Positions 39,501-49,300 of a stretch of DNA of 64,000 nucleotides are shown here, one piece after another. Source of the stretch: Clostridiales bacterium UBA7001 (GTDB lineage Bacteria > Bacillota > Clostridia > TANB77 > CAG-508); NCBI GenBank assembly GCA_002449785.1, contig DJXP01000024.1, forward strand, positions 29,205 through 93,204, written 5' to 3'. Numbering within the stretch: the stretch's first letter is position 1; every line of letters begins with the position of its first letter. Both the position numbers and the translations under genes were made by a program. The notes below the pieces were generated by a model. That model did not search any database. It saw only the letters and a program-made list of their open reading frames with translations, and was not told the origin of the DNA.

Positions 39501-41531
39501 TATGTTTATGGTCTATTTTCAATTATTGGTTTTGAATATTGTAATGGAGATTTAAGCCATTGTGGTGCATTTATGGAAGGACATACTGGATTACATGTGC
39601 CATCAGATTTTGATGCATTTAGAGGAAGAGGAGAACACTCATTTCACGTAAGCTACAGAAAAATGGATGAATGTATGGTAAATCATCATTTTTTAACAAA
39701 TTGTAATTATACAACAGACAAGGTTTATCATAAAGCCGGTCTTTTCGGTGGTGAAGGACAACCAGATGCTTCTTGTGCATATATATCTTTAGTTGAAAAT
39801 TTTGGCGCACAAATTATATTTGACCCATCTGAATTACAAGTTGGAGATTTAGTAGAATGCTTTGAAAGCAATGGTGGAAACAGTCCAAATCCGCATGATT
39901 GGTCAGGTTGGCATCATGTTATGTTTGTTGGTGAAGTAACTGATGATGAAATTGTATTTCATACAACTGGACATGATTATACATCAGATGGACATTTTGT
40001 TTTAAAAATTAGTAAAGATGAAACAAGAAATGGAAACTGGTATCCAAATAATACGCATCCAGGATGGGTTGGATTACATATGTATGAGTTTGAATCAAGT
40101 GGATTATATGAAGGATATAAAGGAAATGAGGCTGTTGTATCACCTGTTACAGGAGTATTACTAGAATATGGAACATATGATGATGAAAAAATGGATTTAG
40201 AAGGAAAAGTTGAAGAAGAATATAGAGTAAATGCTGATTTATTGTATGATGCAAATCATGTAGGAGTTAAAAATCTTGGAATTGGAGAGACCGAAGTTCA
40301 TGACAAAGTTGGATATGCAAAAATACTAGTTTTAGATGCAGAAAATTATCAAAAGCTTGAAAGTTATACTAATAATAAATGGAAATCTAATTCTTTAATT
40401 GAAATAACAGATAATGGAACATATAAATATCGTGATGATCTATTTGATAAAGATAAAGAAAAAGAAATGTCACAAATAAATAAGACTGTTTATGGCTATA
40501 AAGAATTTGTTGAAACATATGATAAATACGATATATCTGGATATATTGTTTATATTGATGGATTTGCGTGTGAACTTCCAGGAAGAAAAAAAGAAGATGG
40601 AACAGTCGAGGTTGAAGATGAAGATAAGCTAAGTATAAACTATTTTAGAGATAAAGCTAGAAAACGAGATTCAAGTTCAGAATTTGAATGTAAAATTAAA
40701 AATAGATATAAAACAGATAAGTCATATGGAAGCATTAATAATGACCTTACAGAACAGTTTAAAGCAGAAAGAGCTGTAAAGAAAGATGCTGAATCAGCAG
40801 TATATTTAGATATAAATAAAAATGATAAAATATTACTTATAAAAGAAGGAACGGTAATTGGAAGGACTTATACTAACCAAGAAATATTTTATATGAGACA
40901 AGAAAATCCAGAAGCAAGTGATATGATGAGTAAAATAAAATTAAGTGATGATGGATTAGAAAGTGTTGCAGTTTTAGATTCTGAAAAGGAAAGTCCTGTA
41001 GTTCAAGGAAACTATTTAAGAACTATTATGATAGATAGAAATGGAGATATAGTTGAAAATGTTGAAGACTATATGAAATTAAATTCTAGACCAAGTAGTA
41101 AACTTTTTGACAAGATGAATCTTAAACCAATAGAAGCTAGTGAAGAAGAAATTAATCTAATGGCAAGTGTAATGCAAAAAGTTTCTGTTTCTCCAGAAGA
41201 ATTCAAAGCTGTAGCATGGGTAATTAGAAACAGATATACAGCAGGTACTTATGGGGATTCAATAAGAAAAATAATAGAAAGTGGTGGAGGAATGTTTCCT
41301 CATTCTCAGTCACCATCAGCAGAAGCAGTAGATATTGCAAAAAAAGTTTTGGCAGGAGAAATTCAAAGCCCAATTGCAGATAGATGTTATTATACAAAAT
41401 ACAATCCATTAGAACATATTACACAAACTGTAAATGCATTTGCATCTCCAGTTCAAGTTGTTGAAAATGGAAATATTTTCCATTATGATGTTTCAAATAT
41501 TCGTCAAGATCCATTACCTAATGAAAATTAA
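36528..41531 (+). CDS. Giant membrane-anchored wall hydrolase 1 (NlpC/P60-like plus SleB-like), 1667 aa, unshifted
   Basis: Cytoplasmic head, membrane segment (about 62-90), then MPGMSMDRLNQL and a long exported region shared with the two following genes. Modules: scaffold with GWTGKYGMPVELLVATHL; a Cys/His papain-like (NlpC/P60 or CHAP-type) domain about residues 1020-1180 with DASCAYIS and WHHVMFVGE; the block GNEAVVSPVTGVLLEYGTY; and a C-terminal SleB-like (Hydrolase_2) domain about 1545-1625 (FKAVAWVIRNRY, YTKYNPL). Probably cuts peptidoglycan stem peptides and glycan. Its frame is intact: GGA at 36957-36959 (G144, in SFGFLTD) is where its two paralogs carry C-GG. ATG 36528 lies 17 bases after the transketolase stop. 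Catalytic calls are by motif. Confidence 0.72.
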   Translation: MSKNTFKSRNELNIQDNENVKEYFETGYSVNSNEKIKEERNISRAYKYNYTDNRTNRKKLSRAISRIFIILFIIIALITITLGIIMFFVTMPGMSMDRLNQLSEKIGIDIDKMFNNGSVEVKDQDIYDIMDYLVGMGYDLKSFGFLTDNSDRYEDNTLKDDIDDGLILHTDEDKKGKIKEAESDFILYYLISDNYLYGLSSDTGSDGKKGIPGVINKIHGDRIELWERIKELVNKEDNWGAGLLGLYIDDGYGVKSSQSYNSLDWADAKFDFEKKTLSIKRTYGSDKMTYNITGWTGKYGMPVELLVATHLATLMPDLSYDLATGFDTEIDILLHNEGNSGLYYQDDGGNYISIELIRIAAYGTNDEKIQNLVFNSENEKITLLAPTYGSDAANVNANLIMGQALAQSIAETAGRARGGGKYDVYMARIENHWFRDIYYMINNSNTKLLDFDENYEDKVRDRLTLYETYTENVSEYGNSHIGEFILYEIDEHGNYKKDSNGNFIMFEGTLGDATAQNIRVSKRAKGVSNSRLEDFGWNDSEIGIWSAYEEESGTPNYINAFENPAEGSLEARIFALVPTGGGLVQKGDALRGETNAKIKNMFTTNTYFRYDGSVTTANIINELRKKANLDYGAIDTNSSKYNEEIELSDGNKYKISDFTGEVSTSQDLLNIFNMLENTHTIDANNVYRDLKELSVELGYYDKEEVTDETPKILQFIVPQIGSYEYPKRELDKNEHEYGTMLHAKADFEAYETTREIVDETKEDEENVGLNSEKGSLKSNVDLAIDENKTNIIDDFDLNLATNNFDRSDSSLRKEYIKKLEEAYYSEGYDGSIDASPYDPSDPRYEGTQGSLYREYISIMREKKPDFYLANNINKDEIYGDSINNNISLLGSLSNTVIGVQGEKRKLLGGFDSELGQIIVSDFEESEDWDDVLSIVMAQNNEIDIGNVPYGSGDKNGYENWLRSLGGVFADYAGEDMKMGGETLEDFVNANKYVYGLFSIIGFEYCNGDLSHCGAFMEGHTGLHVPSDFDAFRGRGEHSFHVSYRKMDECMVNHHFLTNCNYTTDKVYHKAGLFGGEGQPDASCAYISLVENFGAQIIFDPSELQVGDLVECFESNGGNSPNPHDWSGWHHVMFVGEVTDDEIVFHTTGHDYTSDGHFVLKISKDETRNGNWYPNNTHPGWVGLHMYEFESSGLYEGYKGNEAVVSPVTGVLLEYGTYDDEKMDLEGKVEEEYRVNADLLYDANHVGVKNLGIGETEVHDKVGYAKILVLDAENYQKLESYTNNKWKSNSLIEITDNGTYKYRDDLFDKDKEKEMSQINKTVYGYKEFVETYDKYDISGYIVYIDGFACELPGRKKEDGTVEVEDEDKLSINYFRDKARKRDSSSEFECKIKNRYKTDKSYGSINNDLTEQFKAERAVKKDAESAVYLDINKNDKILLIKEGTVIGRTYTNQEIFYMRQENPEASDMMSKIKLSDDGLESVAVLDSEKESPVVQGNYLRTIMIDRNGDIVENVEDYMKLNSRPSSKLFDKMNLKPIEASEEEINLMASVMQKVSVSPEEFKAVAWVIRNRYTAGTYGDSIRKIIESGGGMFPHSQSPSAEAVDIAKKVLAGEIQSPIADRCYYTKYNPLEHITQTVNAFASPVQVVENGNIFHYDVSNIRQDPLPNEN

Positions 41532-41586
41532 AAAAGATTTGAATGTAGTAATTTTAAAGTAGTAATTGAAAGTAGGGTACAAAAGT

Positions 41587-44500
41587 ATGAACGAAGAAAA
41601 TAATGAAGAATTAAATGAACAATCTCAAAGCCTTACAGAGCAAAATAGTCAATCAAATATGTCTCAACAAGCAAGTAAGAAAGTAGCAAATAGGGTGCTA
41701 AATTCTAAAGAAAGTAAAAAAGCTTTAAGGTCTTTATTAAAAACATTAGGTCCAATTTTAATAAAACTGGGAATGGTTTTAATTGCTCTTATAGTAATAA
41801 TTGGAATAATAATGTTTGTAGTTAGTATGCCCGGAATGGCTATGGAAAAGTTAAAAAAAATGTTAACAACTGCTGGAAATTCAATTGCAGCTTTTTATGG
41901 TGCAGATACAACAAAAATGATTGAAGATGAGGAAATATATGAATCATTAGATTATTTAAAACAAATGGGATATGAGCTAAAAGATATGCGGTTTCTTGAC
42001 AAAATATATGACAGATAGTGATGTTGAAGACGGTCAAAAATTAGAAAATGGAGTAATAATTAAAGATGACAAAATAGTAAAAGCTGAAAGTGATTATATG
42101 AATGCATATATTATGTCAGATAATTATATTTATACAATAAAAAATAAAAATATTGTTACACAAATTGAAAATAATGGGTGGTTAGATACTATAAGGAATT
42201 ATTTTGTTGGTAGATTAAGATTTATGACTAATTTTTATAATTTTTTATATGGACCAATAGCAGATATACTAGGGATAACAAATGAAAATGTAAATACATT
42301 TGGAAAAGGAATGTTAGTTTTTTATCATGAAAAAGATAATAATGTTGGTGTAAGAGGTACAGCAGTTAATTTTGGTTCATTATTTGAATCATCAAATATA
42401 AAAGTAGATGCTGAAAAAAAGACAATGCTTGTTGAAAGAGATACACTTTTTAATAGAAATAATCCATTAGAATTTTCATTAGATGGATGGGTTGGAAGGT
42501 ATGGAATGCCATTAGAATTTTTAATGGCTGTACATCTATCAACACTAAAACCAGATTTATGCATGGATATGATAACAGCTTTCCCGACAAATGTTAATAT
42601 ATATTTACATAAAACAACTGGAAGTGCAGAAATATGTTATAAAAGTGAGTATGGAAAATATATAAGTATATCACAAGTTGAAAGTGCATTAGGTAATGCT
42701 GTTGAAGCAAAGAAATTAGGGGTGCCAGCCAACAATGGAGATTGCACATGTGAATTAAAAGACCAAAATGGTAGAACAGTTCATTATGATAATGCAGAAG
42801 AAGCATTTGTGTATGATGATGATGGAAGTAAATGTGAAGAAAGCGAAGTAATAGGAACACAATGCTCAAATTGCAGAGATAGAATAGCTAATTTATTAAG
42901 TTTAATGAGGGATAATAATGATTCTAATTTTGAAGCATATCAACCTTATATTGCATCAGTAACAGACCATTGGTTTAGAGATGTATATTATGTAATAGAT
43001 GAAGATAGTGATATAGGTTTAGTAGATTATGATTATGATTATGAGTCTATTTATAAAGAAAGATGGACCAGTTATGAAACATATCCAGATACAGGAGAAT
43101 TTAAATTATATGAATTAGACGAGAATGGAGATTATAAAAAAGAAGGCGGAAATTATGTTATATTTAATGGAACAATGGAGGAAGCACATGAAAAAAATAT
43201 AGCAGTAGCCAAAAAAGCAAAAACTATAGCAGATTATAGTGTATTAGAAGATGACTTAGACTGGAATCATGATGAAGCACATAATATATGGCTTGCATAT
43301 GAAGCATCAAATTCATCAAGTACGTCTTATCAAAGACTAGTATTAAATGAAGATGCAGATGATAGTTTAGGAGATGAAGATTTAAACTTATATGTAAAAC
43401 TAAATTTATTAGGAAGTATAGTTCAAAAAGGAGAAGGACAAAGAGCAGAAACTAATCCTAAAATTAAAGATATGTTTTTACAAAAAGTATATTTTACATA
43501 TGATGCAGGACCAGAAAAGGCAGAAGCAATAGAAAAATTAAGAAAAATGATTGCAGACCAAAAAGGAAAAGGCTCATGGTATCAAGCAATACCAAGTGAT
43601 TGTATGGATTTATCAACAACAGTAAATGGAAAAACATATACAGTAGCAGATTGTTCAAGTGGAGTAAGTAGAACAATATCATCAACAAATTCAGAAGATG
43701 GAAAAACAACAACTCAAGAATTATTAAATGTATCAAGTATGTTAGAAAATATTCATACAGCAGATGCAGATTATATATCAAGAGATTTTAAAGAATTAAT
43801 AGTAGAACTAGGCTATTACACAAAGGAAGAATTAACAGATGAAACTCCAAGATTGCTTGCATGGTTAGTGCCAGATACAGGTTCATTTGGATTCCCAAAA
43901 AGGGTGATAGATAAAAATGAAAATGAATATGGAACAATGATACATTCTAAAGGTGATATAGATGCCGCTAATGGAAAAATGAAACAAGAACTTTATAGAA
44001 TGCTACAAGAACAATATGTTGAGCCAGAAAGAGGTGGTTTAGTTAAAGGTATTTCTCAAGTAAATACTCAGACAACTGTTGGAAAAATTTCTCAAGATAA
44101 TATGTTTGTTGAACAACCAGAACAAATTAATTATAATTTGGTTAAAGGTATAGGTGGAAGTCAAAATTGTTCGAGAGAAGATCAATCAGGAGATGATGGA
44201 TGTGTAGCCTTAGTTACAGTAGATGGTGTTGAATACAAAAATTACATACAATATTCATCAGTATATGGTTCAGAATGCTTTTATTGGAGTGGACAATATG
44301 TAACAATTTCAAGTTCTGCTTGTGGACCAACTTCATGCGTAAATATTTTAACTGGTTATGGTCAAGATGTTAATCCACAAAACACAATTATTGGGTTACA
44401 TTTTGATGCAACTATTGATGGTGTTGGACAATTTATGGAAGAGCATGAAGTTCCAGGGCACACATGTTATGATTCAGGGCAATATGTTTCAGAAATGGAA

Positions 44501-46315
44501 TCAGCTTTTAGTGAAGGAAGACCTTTTGTAGTTTTATTTAATAATAATGCTGTTTTAGGTGAGAGTAATTTTTGGACTACTGGAGGGCACTTTGTACCAT
44601 TCGTAGGTTGGGGTTCAGATGGTATTTATACTTGTGATCCTGCTGGACCAGGTAATGGTAAGAGATTTATTTTTCCTGGTTCACCTGAAGACTTGGTTCC
44701 TGCAATTGAGGGAATTTGGTTTGCAGATATAGCTCCTGATGGAATTAAGAAAAAAGAAGTAAAACCTTATAAAGGATATAATGGAAATGAAGCAGTAGTA
44801 TCACCAGTAACAGGAATATTACTAGAATATGGAACATATAGTGATGAAAAAATGAATCTAGGAAATGGAGTAACAGAGGAATATAGAGTAAATGTAGACT
44901 ATAAATACAATTCAAATGGAACTGGAGAAGATGGAGAACAAGTAGCTACAAATACAAGTACAAATATTCCAGTAGATAAAGTAGGATATGCAAAAATACT
45001 TGTATTAGATAATAAAACATATAGCATATTTGAGAAACAATTTAATGAAGAGTTATCATCATTAAATGGAGGTAAAAGTTTTGTAAATTCAAATGGTACA
45101 TTAGATGAAATAAGTGATTTAGATGAAGAAAAAATAAAAGAGTGGTCTGATAAAGAAAAGACTCTTTATGCATATAAAGAATTTGCAGAACTATATGAAA
45201 AAGGTGAAATAGCTGGAAATATAGTTTATATAGATGGATTTGTGTGTGAATATCCTGATGAAGATTATCCAACAGGTACAGATGAAGGAGCTGAAGAAAA
45301 TGAAGACAATAAAAATGGCAATTTTGAACCAGAAGGAGAAAAAATAGACAAAGATCATTTTAAAAAGATAAAACATGGAGATATATCTAGTGATAATGAA
45401 GAAATAAAAACATCATATATAAAAGATGATGAATATAAACTAGCAAGTAAAAAAGCAACAGAAAAATTAAATGCAGAAGCAACCGTAAAAGATGAAGCAA
45501 GTCCATCACTATATACAGGTGGTTCAGTAAGTTTAAAACTAAATGAAAATAGTGATGAAGTATCATATGATGGAATATTTATAAAAGAAGGAACAGTAAT
45601 TGGAAGAACAATGACAGACAGAGAACTATTAGACAAATTAAGAGATGGAAAATATGGAACATATGAAGAATTAAGAAAAAATAGTAGTTCAGAAGAAAGT
45701 GAATCAGAAGATGAGGAATATCATATTATAGGAAATTACTTAAGAATAATAATGCAAGATACAAATAGAGATATTGTAGAAGATGTAGAAGATTATATAA
45801 AAATAGATGATGGAAGTGGGGATTCTGGAAGTACACAGCCATATCAAGCACAACCTGGTGATGAAGAATTATTAGCATCATTAATTCATCATGAAAACTG
45901 CGTTGGAGCAGCATCTTATTTAGGACAAGAGGATGCAGAAAGAGCTTCTAAAGCTACAGGATATGTAGTTGTTAATAGGGCATTAGTTAATTTTGGTGGA
46001 CATGGTACGACGATAAGAGATCAAATTTCTGCACCAGGACAATATGCAAGTAAGGATGCAGTTTTAAATGGTGGAGATTACTGTGATGGATGCTTAGAAA
46101 TGGCAAAATGGTGTTTACAGTATGACTGTGATTCAAATGTGACACCTTCTGGAGACAAAATGAAAAGAAATGTAGTATTTCAAGCAGGATTTACACAAGG
46201 AGATGGTACTTGGTGGGTATGTGATAATGCCCAAGATGGAGATCGTGAAACACAATATCCTTCTCAGCCATGGGATACATTTTATTGCTATTCAAATCAA
46301 TTTCCAGAAGAATAA
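41587..46315 (+). CDS. Giant wall hydrolase 2 (C39-like plus SleB-like), needs +1 frameshift at CGG 41989-41991
   Basis: Codons 1-134 (41587-41988) plus 1441 codons after skipping C41989 give 1575 residues. Membrane segment at about 57-85, then MPGMAMEKLKKM. The join reads GYELKDM-GFLTKYMTDSD, matching GYDLKSFGFLTD of hydrolase 1. A Cys-rich insert (CTCELKD, CSNCRD) lies near residue 380. A C39-type papain-like domain at about 905-1040 has CGPTSCVN and GGHFVPFVGW, and the C-terminal SleB-like domain from about 1425 has ELLASLIHHENC and ATGYVVVNRAL. The zero frame ends at TAG 42016-42018. AGGG precedes ATG 41587. Confidence 0.8.
41989..41991 (+). other. CGG +1 recoding site 4 (hydrolase 2, codon 135)
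   Basis: Context GAT-ATG-CGG-TTT. Skipping C41989 gives ATG-GGT-TTC-TTG-ACA (M-G-F-L-T), aligned with F-G-F-L-T in hydrolase 1. Zero-frame stops TAG and TGA follow at 42016-42021. Confidence 0.87.
43585..43810 (+). repeat. Near-identical segment shared with 48745-48970
   Basis: In hydrolases 2 and 3 the bases around CCAAGTGATTGTATGGATTT (43591 and 48755 regions) are almost identical for about 200 bases, including silent positions (through TTAGAAAATATTCATACAGC), while flanking parts diverge. This points to recent duplication or gene conversion. Confidence 0.65.
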
Positions 46316-46343
46316 GCTAAAATAGAAAGATGAGTATAAAGCT

Positions 46344-49300
46344 ATGAATGAAGATAATAATGAGGAATTAAATGGACAATCTCAAAGCTTTACAGTGCAA
46401 AATAATCAATCAAATATTACTCAACAAGCTAGTAAACAAGTAGCTAATAGGGTATTAAGTTCTAAGGAGAGCAAAAAAGCTTTAAGGTCTTTACTAAAAA
46501 CATTAGGTCCAATTTTAATTAAAGTGGGAATGGTTTTAATTGCACTTATAGTAATAATTGGAATAATAATGTTTGTAGTTAGTATGCCTGGAATGGCTAT
46601 GGAAAAATTAAAAGAACTATTAAAAAAAGCTGGTGATAGTATAGCCGCTTTCTTTGGTGCAGATACAACAGAAATGATTGAAGATGAAGAAATATATGAA
46701 ACATTAGATTATTTAAGAAATATGGGTTATGAGCTAAAAGATATGCGGATTTTTGACAGAATATATGACAGATAGTGATGTAGGTGAAGGTGAAAAGTTA
46801 GAAAATGGTTTAATACTAAAAGATGGAAAAATAACCAAAGCAGAGAGCGATTACATGATGACATATATTATGTCAGATAATTACATATACACATTAAAAA
46901 ATGAAAACATTGTTACACAAATAAGAGAAAGTGGTGGAGCAGATGGCTGGCTTACAACGATTAGTAATGTATTTAGAGGAATACTAAATATTGAGGTTAC
47001 TACTAAAAGATTTTTTGCAAATATAGGAAATATGGTATTAGGCCCACTTGCAGATTTAACAGGAATTACAGATTTAACTGTTGATACATTTGGAAAAGGA
47101 ATGTTAGCATTTTATTATGAGCCAACAGATGTAATGGGAAGGCCAGCAGTAGGAGTTAGAGGTAAACCATATAATTCTGGTTCAATGTGGAACTGGGATA
47201 GTATAAAAGTAGATTCTGAAAAGAAAACTATAAAAATAGTAAGAAATATTAATAAACCTGTGGAATTTTCCGTAGATGGATGGGTAGGAAGATATGGAAT
47301 GCCATTAGAATTTTTACTTTCAGTACATTTATCAACTTTAAAACCAGATTTAGCATATGAAATGGTAAAGGCATTCCCAACAAATGTAAATATATATTTA
47401 CATAAAGTATCAGGAGAAGCGAATGTTGTATATAATACACCAACAGGTAGTTTGAGTTATGATGATATAGCAAATATTTCTAATGATGTTGTAGCAGCGA
47501 GAGATAAAGGAATAGATGTAGGATATGGTGGAGAACATTGTGGATGTACTTTTACAGATGCAAATGGAGTAAGTGTAGTTTTTGATGAAGAAGAACAGAA
47601 TTATAAATATGAAGATGGAAGTGTATGTGAAGGACCAGTAAATGTAACTCCATGTCAAGAATGTTTAGCAAAATTGGCTGCAATACAAACAGAAATGACA
47701 AATACAGTAGTTGATAATATGCTTGTAGATGCATATCAACCATATATAGCATCAGTAACAGATCATTGGTTTAGAGATGTATATTATGTATTAGATGAAT
47801 CAACACCAGATATGATAGCAAATGGAGTAAGAGATGTAATAGCAAGAATTATGAGCTATATTCCAAGTGAAGAAATAAAACAGCAAATACAAGATATTTT
47901 AGACTCTACACCAGCAGATGATGAAATAATAGGGAAAGTAAAACAATTCTTAGAAGGTACAAATTTAGATGATAGAATTATAGGATTTATAACTGAAATA
48001 TTAGATTCTACAACATTAGATGAAACAGCAGAAAGAACAAGGGTAGATGATAGAAATATTAGATTTGTAAAATATGATTATGACTATGAAGCTCTTTATA
48101 AAGAAAGATGGACAAAATATGAGACAGAAAATGGAGAATTTGTATTATATAAATTGAATCCAGATGGAACATATGGAGAAAGATTTAATGGAACTCAAGA
48201 AGAAGCAAATAAGCAAAATATAAAAGTAGCAAAAAAAGCATTAACAATAGGAAGAGATGACTTAGTAGATGATTTAGAATGGAATTATAATACATATGTA
48301 GTTGCAGACCCTATTGATGGTACTTTAGCAAGTTCAGGATATCATAAAGTATGGTCAGCATATGAAGCTAATTCCCAAAGTACAAGTACAAATGTTGATA
48401 TAGATGATTCAGAAGATGATACTGAAGAAGTAGATGATAGTGAAGAAGATGATGAAGGAGATTCTACAGAAGATACAGGTGGAACAGAAGAGGTTGATGA
48501 AGGAGAAGATACAGCAGATGAAGAAGAATCTGGTGAAGATATAAAGGACAATATTGAAGTTAGTGTAAATCAATATGGAAATATTGTACAAAAAGGAGAA
48601 GCACAAAGAACAGAAACAAATTCTAAAATAAAAAATATGTTTTTACAAAGAGTTTATTTTACATATGATGGAGGACCAGAAAAAGCAGAAGCAATAAATG
48701 ATTTAAGAAAACAAATAGCTGATAAAAAAGGAACTGCAAAATGGTATGGAGCAATTCCAAGTGATTGTATGGATTTATCAACAACAGTAAATGGAAAAAC
48801 ATATACAGTAGCAGATTGTTCAAGTGGAGTAAGTAGAACAATATCATCAACAAATTCAGAAGATGGAAAAACAACAACACAAGAGTTATTAAATGTATCA
48901 AGTATGTTAGAAAATATTCATACAGCAGATGCAGATTACATATCAAGAGATTTTAAAGAATTAATAGTAGAGCTAGGATATTATACAAAAGAAGAATTAA
49001 CAGATGAAACACCAAAAATGTTAGAGTGGCTCGTACCAGACACAGGTTCAAATGGATATCCAAAAAGAGGAATAGATAAAAATGAAAATGAATATGGAAC
49101 AATGATTCATTCTAAAGGAGATATCCGTGCAAGAAATGTAAAAATGCTTAAAGAAATATTAGAAAACTATAATGAAGTTGAACAGCAAGATGAAAATAAA
49201 GAAGCTAAATTTCAAAATATAATTGATGCAAATAAGTTAATGGCATTAAATACTAATGGAATATCAAAAATAAGAGGACAGAAAAATAGTATATTAGCTA

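Noticed and set aside
36528..41531. A hidden CGG skip in hydrolase 1
   Set aside because: All its CGG triplets are out of frame and the frame is continuous over 1667 codons.
1568..46748. Sequencing or assembly errors as the cause of the five frame breaks
   Set aside because: Errors would fall in the many A and T homopolymers and in both indel directions. All five here are one extra C before GG, in frame, in otherwise intact genes, two in homologous places. Raw reads could still overturn this.
1568..46748. CGG reassigned to Trp, Gln or Gly as an ordinary three-base codon
   Set aside because: The frame changes by one base at every site, so a three-base reassignment cannot restore the downstream protein.
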